Of a stretch of 64,000 nucleotides of DNA, positions 46,956 to 54,506 are shown piece after piece. Location of the stretch: positions 3,348,001 through 3,412,000 of the forward strand of contig CAKKNE010000006.1 in assembly GCA_918797485.1 (NCBI GenBank), read 5' to 3'. The notes beneath the pieces were generated by a model. That model did not search any database. It worked only from the letters and a program-made list of their open reading frames with translations, and had not been told where the DNA came from. The number at the start of each line of letters is the position of its first letter. Position 1 is the first letter of the stretch. The stretch comes from Pelagomonas calceolata (taxonomy: Eukaryota; Sar; Pelagophyceae; Pelagomonadales; Pelagomonadaceae). Both the position numbers and the translations under genes were made by a program.

Positions 46956-49676
46956 ATGGGCCGCCACGGCGAACGCGAGTGGGCCCAGTGCTGCCGCCAG
47001 CTCCAGTCCGTCGTCGAGTCCGGCGCGCGGGCGGTGGGCGCCGAGGCGGGCACGTCGGCGTACGGCGTTTGGTTGTCTAGAGCTTTAGGCGACCGTAGAT
47101 TACCGAGGACCGTGCCGGCCAGTGTGAGAGATGTAGCTAAACTGTTAAAGTGCTACGGGCGGGAGTTCGGCTGGCGGTTAGGACGGCCGGAGCTCGCGAA
47201 GTGGGCCGAGGCCTTCGATAGTGATGGGGACGGGTTAGTCTCCGCGAGTGACGTCGAGACGTTCGCTCAGAGAAGGGGTGGAGCGTGGAGGGGAGGCCCC
47301 GAAGAACAAAAGGGTCCTTGGAGGGTATCGTTTGACACGGGCGACGCGGAAGCGACGGAGTTCATCTGTCTGTTGCGAGATGCGTTACGTAGCAAACAGT
47401 TGGACGCCAGTGATTTGGAGAGGTGCTTCGGCGACCGGTTCCCGAAGCCCAAGCCCAAGTCTTTTATGAGTTTGACCTGGTCGCGGCCCAAACCCATGGA
47501 GAAGCCCAAGAAACTCGCCCTCGTGAAGGCTGTCGAGGCAATAGTAGAACCCTTGTCGAGGGAGGACGCGGGGAAGGTGCAGCGGGCCGCGGGTCGGGCG
47601 TTCCGAGCCGGAGCGTTCGCTGCGGAGCGAGACGAGGTCATCCAGACGCACGGTGCCTCTGCTCTCATTGGGGAACCGCCGCCGCGAGGCGGCTTGATCG
47701 ACACGCAGGCCGTCTGTCGAGCTGTTCGTAGATCGGGCTTGGCGCCATCCGGTGGCAATGAATCCTCGACGACGGGGGACGAGAAGACCGATAATAAAGT
47801 GAGGGCGGTCCAAGGTGCTCTGCGGAGGTGGTCCCGAGCTAGAGTTCTAGCTGCGTTGCGCGCGGCTGATGCTGATAACGTCGGGAGAGTCGACGCGTCG
47901 CAGTTCCTCTCGGCGTTAGATAGACTAGACGTCTTTCCGCTCGACGGTGGGCTGGCCGCGCTGCAAACGAGTGAAGTGCGGAAGCTGTTCGTCTTCTTCG
48001 ACGATTCGGGAGAGGCGTCGTCGGCGTCCGTCGAGGAGCTCCTTGAATTCTTGCTGGACAACGCCGTGCAGACGCACTGCCATCGCTTCGCGGCGATTGT
48101 GGCGAGGGCGGCGCGCGCGGCCCAAAGATCGGGTGCCGCCGCTGATGCTGACTTAGTGAGAGAAGTCGCAGCTTACTTACGCCGCCACGATAAGAAGCGC
48201 GACGGGTCCTGCCGCCAAGCAGCTTTGGAGAAGACGTTGCACTGGACGGGAATAATACACGAGCTCCAGCCTCTAGAGGTCGAGGACTTGCTCGGGGCGC
48301 TTAAATTGGAACAGGTCACGCGGCGGGGCGAGCCCGTCGTCGACTACGCTTTGTTCCTGAGACAGGTGCTGGGGGATGATGCGTTGCAGGCGTATCCCGA
48401 GCGAGGCGTCGTGAATCGGGGCCCGGGGACCTCGCGGAAGGAACGGCCGACGACGGCTCGTAGGAGGCGCTACGACTCCGACGATAGTGAGGAAGAGGAG
48501 GAGCCGAGAAGGCGACGCGGCGATCCGACGAAGAAGCTCGCGAATGTTTCTCGGAAACTGGAACGGTCTGGCTCGTCCCTAGCGGAGTTCCTCGAAGAAG
48601 GTGCCAAGAGGGGCAATCTGACGGCGCGCCAGTTCTCGCGATGTCTGGAGGACGTGGCGCAAGAATTGGATGTGGACGAAGTGCTGAGTAGGCGAGACGT
48701 GGACTCTATTCTGAATGACGTCGGGGACGGCCGCCGCATAAGAGTGGAGGATTTGTTGGAGGCGTGCGGTTTGGACGGCTATGATGAGAACGACGACTAT
48801 CCTACCACCAGTAAAAAGTACCCGCGGACGCCAGGCCTAGCGAGGACGCCGGCGCGGTTCCGCGACGATTCGGACGACGACGACGATGAACCACGTACAA
48901 GGCGCACTTCAAGGAAGCCTACCACGGCCGTGAAGGATCGGAAGTTGACCGAGGTCCAGCACCGCGTCCGCGCGGCGCTACGGCAGTGCAAGGTGCGGCA
49001 TGGCTCTTCCTATGATCTTAATAGGGCTTTTGACCGCCTAGACAGATCGGGACGAGGCGTCGTGTCCGCGTCGGACTTCGATCGCGTGTTATCCACATTG
49101 GGCGTGGACCGAGACGACGCGCGCAAGCTCCGGAAGCGCTTCGACCGGTTTGGCAGTGTGGACTATGCTGATTTCTGTCGCTTCGTGGAGGCTGACGTTG
49201 ATGGCCTAAGGTTCGCGGCGTCGAAGATCGCTGATAAGTTAGCGGAACAGCAGAGGAAGGGTCTTGATGTGTTGCTGCCGTTCCAGATGGCCGATAGTGG
49301 CGACCACGGCATCGTGCCGGCGCGCGACTTCCAGGACGCGTTGCGAGCGTTAGATCTGGGAGACCTGCAGGATGCTGATAGGAGAGAGTTAGCTGCTGCG
49401 TTCGCGCCTAGTGGCGATCCGGACGCCGTCGATTACCGAGAATTTCTCAAGTTTGTGAGGGACGCGGGCGGCCACATGGAGTCGACGGGGCCGTCGGCGA
49501 CGCCGCGACTCGTCGATGCGTCCTCCAAGGCCTACGACGGGTTTTATGGAGGTGCATCTTCGGACGACGAGTACGATCGGCCGCGGCGCCGGAACCCGCC
49601 GCGGTCGCCGGTCACGCGGCAGCGGCGGACGCTGTTCCAGGGCGACTCGGCGCCGGAGACGGCGTGGCGCGCGTGA
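46956..49676 (+). CDS. EF-hand repeat protein
   Basis: 906 aa, single exon. Several helix-loop-helix units are visible. The first loop, DSDGDGLVSASDV (about residue 90), keeps all calcium ligands. Others are weaker: ADADNVGRVDASQFLSALD, FDDSGEASSASVEELLEF, FDRLDRSGRGVVSASDFDRV, MADSGDHGIVPARDFQDALR. Long Arg/Lys/Asp-rich spacers separate them (DDSEEEEEPRRR, DDSDDDDDEPRTRR). The arrangement recalls algal axonemal or cytoskeletal calcium-binding proteins, but no partner domain settles this. No signal peptide. The start at 46956 is chosen as the first ATG in frame; the open frame extends upstream. Confidence 0.75.
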   Translation: MGRHGEREWAQCCRQLQSVVESGARAVGAEAGTSAYGVWLSRALGDRRLPRTVPASVRDVAKLLKCYGREFGWRLGRPELAKWAEAFDSDGDGLVSASDVETFAQRRGGAWRGGPEEQKGPWRVSFDTGDAEATEFICLLRDALRSKQLDASDLERCFGDRFPKPKPKSFMSLTWSRPKPMEKPKKLALVKAVEAIVEPLSREDAGKVQRAAGRAFRAGAFAAERDEVIQTHGASALIGEPPPRGGLIDTQAVCRAVRRSGLAPSGGNESSTTGDEKTDNKVRAVQGALRRWSRARVLAALRAADADNVGRVDASQFLSALDRLDVFPLDGGLAALQTSEVRKLFVFFDDSGEASSASVEELLEFLLDNAVQTHCHRFAAIVARAARAAQRSGAAADADLVREVAAYLRRHDKKRDGSCRQAALEKTLHWTGIIHELQPLEVEDLLGALKLEQVTRRGEPVVDYALFLRQVLGDDALQAYPERGVVNRGPGTSRKERPTTARRRRYDSDDSEEEEEPRRRRGDPTKKLANVSRKLERSGSSLAEFLEEGAKRGNLTARQFSRCLEDVAQELDVDEVLSRRDVDSILNDVGDGRRIRVEDLLEACGLDGYDENDDYPTTSKKYPRTPGLARTPARFRDDSDDDDDEPRTRRTSRKPTTAVKDRKLTEVQHRVRAALRQCKVRHGSSYDLNRAFDRLDRSGRGVVSASDFDRVLSTLGVDRDDARKLRKRFDRFGSVDYADFCRFVEADVDGLRFAASKIADKLAEQQRKGLDVLLPFQMADSGDHGIVPARDFQDALRALDLGDLQDADRRELAAAFAPSGDPDAVDYREFLKFVRDAGGHMESTGPSATPRLVDASSKAYDGFYGGASSDDEYDRPRRRNPPRSPVTRQRRTLFQGDSAPETAWRA

Positions 49677-50248
49677 TGCGTCTTCCTTTCCTTTTTGGGG
49701 TACTAAGGACTCTTCAATGGGGCTTTGCTTCGCTATCCCGTCACGATTCCCGTGTGCGGTCCCGTCCCGCTCCGAGCGCGCGTTGTACTTCTAGTAACCT
49801 ATGCGCTTCCCGGCCCCGGGCGCCGCCGGGAACCGTCCGGGAGGGCTTCCTGGAGCCTTTTTGGTCTGCTTGCCTCGGAGCCGCCCGTCGATGCTCTCGA
49901 CTCAATCTCCAATCTCACAGCCACCAGTCGTTAGCACTGATCAACTTCAACCGCAAACGCGCGTTCGCCGCGGCGTCAGAAGCTCGCGAGAGCCCTTTTA
50001 TTCGTGTCCGCGTTGGCTGTTCGAGTCGCGCGCGTTGAGGCCTCAAACTCGCACTCCTTCACTGCTTTCAGCTAATTCCTGAGTCCGCGGCGACGAGTTT
50101 GAGTCGTAGCGAGACGCGGGGTGCGAGCCTTGGCGCTGTCGCCGCCGCGACGAGAGAAAATTCGGGGCTTTGCGCGAGCACGCGTCGCGCGCGGGCCCGG
50201 CACGCGGTCGTTCGCACAGGCTCTTCATCCCTAGACAACACAAGCACA
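49677..50248. other. Intergenic spacer
   Basis: About 572 bp between two plus-strand genes with no supported coding region. No CTAG dyad was seen. Confidence 0.45.
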
Positions 50249-51154
50249 ATGTCCGCCCTCGACGAAGAATCAACCCTCCTCCGCGGCAACGCCGCCCCGA
50301 AGTACCGCACGAACCTGATCGTCGGGGCGCTCGCCGCGGCGAGCTTCATGTTCGGCGTTGGGGTCGCGACCACGCTGGACCGCAACGCGGCACGCGCGAC
50401 CCGCCTCGACATCGCCGCTCAGGCCGGCATCGTCGTCGAAGATTACGTTCCGACGGTCACTGACAAAGCTGGAGATTACATAAACGACCCGTCGTCCATT
50501 CCCGTCGAGGACGTTGTTGACACCGTACAGCCTATCGTTGAGAAGGTGATCGACAACTTCGACCCTGATGATGTTCCGAGCTGGGTCGAGCCGATCGTCA
50601 AGACCGTGAACGGCATCGTCGGCTGGATCAACGGCCTTCTCTCGGGCAATGGCGGCGAACCAGGGTGGGACGAAGACGACGAAACGAACGCGAAGGTCCT
50701 CTGCCCCGGCACCACGCTAGGAGATGACCCGTCGTCGTCCGATTACTGCGACTGCATGGGCGATTGCACGGACCCCGAGCGCTCCGCGTGGTGCTCCTGC
50801 TCGGAAGCCCAGCTCTGCTGCGCGATCCCAGAGACGAAGGACGACGACACGACCGACGACACGAGCGGCACGGGCGGCGAGTCAGACGACATGAGCGGCA
50901 TGAGCGCCGGCGACGACACGGCAGTCATGGCGATGGCGTCGCCGTCCTTGCGCAGCGCCGCCGCGAGACGCTCGCGCCGGCCGCGGTTTCGCTTCTCGGC
51001 GATGCGCGGAAAAACAAAGGCCGTCGAGTCGTTTAGAGCCCATGGGTGGAACGCGTCGGCCGCGTCCGCGGCGCACGCCAAACTCAGGAGGGCAATCATT
51101 TTTTTACTTGCTTTAAAATGTCATCACGGATCGCCGCATCGCCCTGAGAATTGA
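50249..51154 (+). CDS. Type II membrane protein with Cys-rich lumenal segment, family unknown
   Basis: 301 aa. The short cytoplasmic N-terminus MSALDEESTLLRGNAAPKYR is followed by one helix (NLIVGALAAASFMFGVGVAT). A long, Asp/Val-rich region (VEDVVDTVQPIVEKVIDNF, VPSWVEPIVKTVNGIVGWIN) looks amphipathic. Then a small Cys cluster (SDYCDCMGDCTDPERSAWCS, CSEAQLCCA) precedes an acidic Thr/Ser/Met stretch. The final 80 residues are basic and less convincing; a minus-strand frame across 50743-51099 also has a hydrophobic start, but the plus frame is continuous. Function unknown. EESTLLRG resembles an acidic dileucine sorting signal. Confidence 0.6.
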   Translation: MSALDEESTLLRGNAAPKYRTNLIVGALAAASFMFGVGVATTLDRNAARATRLDIAAQAGIVVEDYVPTVTDKAGDYINDPSSIPVEDVVDTVQPIVEKVIDNFDPDDVPSWVEPIVKTVNGIVGWINGLLSGNGGEPGWDEDDETNAKVLCPGTTLGDDPSSSDYCDCMGDCTDPERSAWCSCSEAQLCCAIPETKDDDTTDDTSGTGGESDDMSGMSAGDDTAVMAMASPSLRSAAARRSRRPRFRFSAMRGKTKAVESFRAHGWNASAASAAHAKLRRAIIFLLALKCHHGSPHRPEN

Positions 51155-51512
51155 GGACGGTCCCCTGGTATCCAGAGGAGCTAGACAACGGCACGCCGGT
51201 GCCCAACAAAGACGATCGAGGACAATAGAGCTAGCGTTACACAGGCACTAGCCCGCCGTCGTCGGCTTGATAAATTTTGGCAGGCTGCTATATAGGCAAG
51301 CTCGCAGCAGAGCTGCCAGCGAGTCGATTTGCTGCAGCGCGCCACCCGCCGACCATCTTTTCGCCGACCGACGCCCGCCGACGCGTGACGTCGACCACCG
51401 CTCTCCGAAAGCAATTCACCAGCTGCCGACCGCTGAAGCGCGGAGGAAGCCAAACTCACCACCAAGCTCCATCGTCCCGCTGAAGCGCGGAGACCCAAGC
51501 AATAGTCAGTAC
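51155..51512. other. Intergenic spacer upstream of the PAPS transporter
   Basis: No gene. It holds the CTAG dyad at 51230-51252 and a repeated GCTGAAGCGCGGAG word (51434 and 51480). Confidence 0.45.
51230..51252 (+). promoter_or_regulatory. CTAG dyad, variant copy
   Basis: GCTAGCGTTACACAGG then CACTAGC: both GCTAGC and CACTAGC ends equal those of the strong copies, with a changed core of nearly the same length. 261 bp upstream of the PAPS transporter start. Confidence 0.45.
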
Positions 51513-52607
51513 ATGAGCGCGCGCAGCGGCAGCATGACCGCGCGCGAGACGAGCCCCAAGCCCGCCGAGGACAAGGCCTCGCTCCTCGAGAAAGGAGCGC
51601 CCGCGCCCGCAGCCCCACCGGCCCCGGGCGCCAAGCAGTTGTTGTTCTGCTTCATCGGCCTCCAAGCCAGTTATTTAACGTGGGGCTACGTGCAGGAAAA
51701 AGTGATGACAAAGGAGTACTCCACGGGGAGATTCCCCTCGGCGACGTTCTGCGTCTTTTCGAACCGTGTCTTAGCTGTTACCGTAGCGTGGGCGGTCACG
51801 ATGTATAAACATGGAGGCAAGTTAAATATTCCTGCACCGTTGTGGGTCTTCGCGCCTTGTGCTCTCAGTAACACGCTATCGAGTTTCGGCCAGTACCAGG
51901 CTCTCCACTACGTCTCCTTCCCTTTGCAGACCATCGCCAAGTCCACAAAGGTCATCCCCGTGATGATCATGGGAAAAGTTTTAAATAAAAAAACGTACCC
52001 CTGCGTCGATTACATCGAGGCCGTCCTGATCTGTCTAGGCGTATCACTATTCAGCTTGGCGAACGTCACCACGGACTTTTTTGGGGGAGGCACGTCCGGA
52101 GACGCCTCGTCGTACGCGGCTATGGCCGGTGTGGCCATGCTGGCCCTCTACATCGTCTCTGACTCCTTCACGAGCCAGTGGCAAAGTCGCTTGTACCAAG
52201 CCCACCCGACGGTGGACCAGTTCCAGATGATGTTCGCCGTCAACACCTGGGCCATCATCATGACGACCTTCGCCCTCGTCACGTCGGGTGAACTCTGGAT
52301 CACGCTGCAATTCATCGGAGACAACCCCATCGCGTTCCTCGACAACGTCACGATAGCCATAACCAGCGCCACAGGACAGCTCTTCATCTTCTACACGATC
52401 AAGACCTTCGGGCCCATCGTTTTCACGATCATCATGACGACGCGGCAGATGTTCTCCATCGTCCTCAGCACGGTGATATTTGGGCATGCGATCAAGCCGC
52501 TCATGGGGATGGGTGCGATTATCGTGTTCGCGACGATCTTCAACCGCATCAAGCGCCAAGCTGCCAAGCGCAAGCAGGCCGCGCCGGCGGCGCCGCCCTC
52601 CAAATAG
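51513..52607 (+). CDS. PAPS transporter (SLC35B2/PAPST1-like nucleotide-sugar transporter)
   Basis: 364 aa, about ten membrane helices. KQLLFCFIGLQASYLTWGYV then QEKVMTKEYSTGRFPSATFC opens the UAA-type fold. Family-typical segments: YVSFPLQTIAKSTKVIPVMI then MGKVLNKKTY, SDSFTSQWQSRLYQAHPTVD then QFQMMFAVN, ATGQLFIFYTIKTFGPIVFT then IIMTTRQMFSIVLS. These closely follow Golgi PAPST1, which imports the sulfate donor PAPS into the Golgi for sulfation of glycans and proteins. The C-terminus is Lys/Ala-rich, as in ER/Golgi members. Convergent with the exostosin-like gene at 52742; the small frame beside that gene has a sulfotransferase-like motif. Confidence 0.9.
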   Translation: MSARSGSMTARETSPKPAEDKASLLEKGAPAPAAPPAPGAKQLLFCFIGLQASYLTWGYVQEKVMTKEYSTGRFPSATFCVFSNRVLAVTVAWAVTMYKHGGKLNIPAPLWVFAPCALSNTLSSFGQYQALHYVSFPLQTIAKSTKVIPVMIMGKVLNKKTYPCVDYIEAVLICLGVSLFSLANVTTDFFGGGTSGDASSYAAMAGVAMLALYIVSDSFTSQWQSRLYQAHPTVDQFQMMFAVNTWAIIMTTFALVTSGELWITLQFIGDNPIAFLDNVTIAITSATGQLFIFYTIKTFGPIVFTIIMTTRQMFSIVLSTVIFGHAIKPLMGMGAIIVFATIFNRIKRQAAKRKQAAPAAPPSK

Positions 52608-52741
52608 ACTAACGTGATAGCATGTGTTATATTTGTCTTCTACGCGTTGCGGCGACGGCGCGCGCGTCGCGGCGATGCGTACTGGGGGTTTTAGGAGTGG
52701 TCCTCTTGCTAGCCGCCGCGGCGAGGCGAGGATGAGGGGAA

Positions 52742-53260
52742 CTACACCTCATAAAGCGCCGCGAGGTCGTGCGCCAGCCCGAGCGCCCCCACAAACAGCG
52801 TCTCGACCGCGTCCGGCTCCTCGCCAAGATCGTCGACGGCGTACTGGAGGCGGTGGCCGTGCTTCCGTATTATAGACTGGCGCCGCGCGATTTCTTCGGA
52901 CGGGATCCTCCTAAGAACGTCGAGCGCCTTGAACGTACCATTTCCATACTTTCTCTCGGAGAGCCGGACGGCCACGCCCCTGGGCACGAACCATGGAGCG
53001 ACCAGCTCGTTCTGTAACGAAAAGATCACGGGAATGCACCCGGCGAGCATCGCGTCGTAGAACCCCTTGCGGTACGGACTGTCGCCGCCCGGCTTGAAGC
53101 AAAAAATCGCGCTCCTATGTATCGTCGCGAAGCCGCACTTGTGATCCATGTCGCGCGGGTCATAAACCTGACAAGTGGCGTTGGCCGCGTCGCGGCATTC
53201 CGCGTAGACCCTGTCGCGCGTCGCGAGGCCGTACTTGCCGTGCTGCTGTCCGACGTACAT
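52742..53260 (-). CDS. Exostosin-like (GT47-type) C-terminal domain, short or truncated
   Basis: 172 aa from ATG 53260. ATIHRSAIFCFKPGGDSPYR then KGFYDAMLAGCIPVIFS and ELVAPWFVPRGVAVRLSE is the exostosin domain core (S.FCL.P.G.....R..DA...GCIPV...). The enzymes of this family transfer sugars such as glucuronate or arabinose in the Golgi. The usual N-terminal half and membrane anchor are missing, and the 46-codon frame at 53263-53403 ends just two bases before this ATG. The gene is therefore probably broken or has an unusual first exon. Convergent with the PAPS transporter. Confidence 0.6.
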   Translation of the reverse strand: MYVGQQHGKYGLATRDRVYAECRDAANATCQVYDPRDMDHKCGFATIHRSAIFCFKPGGDSPYRKGFYDAMLAGCIPVIFSLQNELVAPWFVPRGVAVRLSERKYGNGTFKALDVLRRIPSEEIARRQSIIRKHGHRLQYAVDDLGEEPDAVETLFVGALGLAHDLAALYEV

Positions 53261-53262
53261 GG

Positions 53263-53403
53263 CTAATCTAGCTCGTCTCGTAACAGATACTTGAACGAGT
53301 CGCCGCCCGTTTTGGGGACGTGGTAGAAGCACACGTCCTCGGCGCAGAGGTGGTCCTGGCGCGCGCTTACGACGACGGCCGCGAGGGCGAGGGCGCGGCG
53401 CAT
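53263..53403 (-). CDS. 46-aa signal-peptide ORF with sulfotransferase-like PKTGG motif
   Basis: MRRALALAAVVVSARQDHLC reads as a signal peptide, then CFYHVPKTGGDSFKYLLRDE and a stop. HVPKTGG.S is the 5'-phosphosulfate-binding loop at the start of many sulfotransferases. The frame stops right where the exostosin-like frame begins, in a different phase. It may be the 5' end of a sulfotransferase whose remainder was replaced, or the first part of a frame-broken composite gene. Confidence 0.45.
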   Translation of the reverse strand: MRRALALAAVVVSARQDHLCAEDVCFYHVPKTGGDSFKYLLRDELD

Positions 53404-53822
53404 GGTCTGCTCGATGGCGTGAGGGCCCTGCACTGGGCCTGCAGTGTGCTCAATGTATGTCAACTCGGCGCCTTCTGAGGCCTCATTTTTGGCCGCCGGC
53501 CAAGCGACGGATTAATTCCAAGTACTACGCGTTCCCCTTGCACGGCGGGGTCTCAAAGCTCCTAGGTAGGGGTTGCTTATGCCTGCTAGTGTCTTACAGC
53601 ACGGTAGCTGCAGGTGCGCGCCGCGGCGGCATTTTTGCCATTCACCGGCATAACAGGACAAACGAGTTGTCTCTGGCACCGCACCAGTTCCGTGGCAGCG
53701 CGCTGGAAGCGTGGGAGCATCGGTGCGCCGCGGGAGATCTCGCTTGGACCATTGCGCTTCACAGCTGAGATCAGTGTGCGCGCCACGCCAGAGCCGTATC
53801 GGTAGAAAAAATACTGGCAGCA
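53404..53822. other. Divergent intergenic spacer
   Basis: No gene; it holds the strong reverse CTAG dyad (53583-53609) and CTCGATGGCGTGAGGG near 53410. Confidence 0.45.
53583..53609 (-). promoter_or_regulatory. CTAG dyad with TGTAAGACA core, strong copy 4 (reverse)
   Basis: On the minus strand: AGCTACCGTGC, TGTAAGACA, CTAGCAG. 180 bp upstream of the 53403 start and 214 bp upstream of 53823, thus again in a divergent spacer. Confidence 0.5.
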
Positions 53823-54395
53823 ATGGACAGCGAACCACCGCTGGACGGCCCCGGCGAAGAATCTCAATTGTACTGCAAACCCGTAGCCAAGAAGCCGAAG
53901 ACGACGAACGCGGCGTCCTCGGACGACGACTCGTCCGCCGACGAGGCCGGCGCGGCGGCGCCCGCCGACGCGGCGCCAGCTCCGGAGCCCATCGACGTCG
54001 ACGCGGACGACGCCAGCGACGGCGACGACCTGGACCGTTTCGGACCTAGAACGGAGGTCGACCTGCGCCTCGGCGACGCGTACGCGTCGGGCGTCGTCGT
54101 CCTCGCGCCGGAGCACGAGGCCTGGTGGAACGCGGATACGAAAAAACGGCTCGCAGACCTCGAACGCGCGGTCGCGACGCATCCGGCCCTCGCGGTGGCG
54201 CCGAAGGAGGGCGCGAAACTGCCGCGCGCGACGGTGCTCGGCGACGACCTCGAGGCCACGGTCTCCTTCGCCGCGGCGCCCGCGCCTTATCTATTACTCG
54301 TCGCCGACGCGGACGCCGGCGCGGGCGGCTACCGCCAGCTCTCCCACGACGGCTACCGCCTCACTTGCGTCGTGCGGCCGCGGTCGAGCCAGTGA
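53823..54395 (+). CDS. Small acidic protein, family unknown
   Basis: 190 aa, single exon. The N-terminal third is disordered and acidic with a basic KPVAKKPKTT patch that could serve as a nuclear signal. The rest looks folded: RTEVDLRLGDAYASGVVVLA then PEHEAWWNADTKKRLADLE, KLPRATVLGDDLEATVSFAA, APYLLLVADADAG, SHDGYRLTCVV. No family recognised. It converges on the UPRT/URC1 fusion gene, 111 bp away. Confidence 0.6.
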   Translation: MDSEPPLDGPGEESQLYCKPVAKKPKTTNAASSDDDSSADEAGAAAPADAAPAPEPIDVDADDASDGDDLDRFGPRTEVDLRLGDAYASGVVVLAPEHEAWWNADTKKRLADLERAVATHPALAVAPKEGAKLPRATVLGDDLEATVSFAAAPAPYLLLVADADAGAGGYRQLSHDGYRLTCVVRPRSSQ

Positions 54396-54506
54396 CTGAC
54401 GCGTGTGTGAAATAATGTGCCATCGAACCTGCCCGACGGCGTATGGGGGGTGTGTATTAGTCGATTCTTATAGACAAGCGCCTTGTGCGCACGGCCGGAT
54501 AGGGCC

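Noticed and set aside
50743-51099. Minus-strand frame starting with a hydrophobic leader
   Set aside because: Overlaps a plus-strand gene with better overall features; no further protein-like content after the leader.
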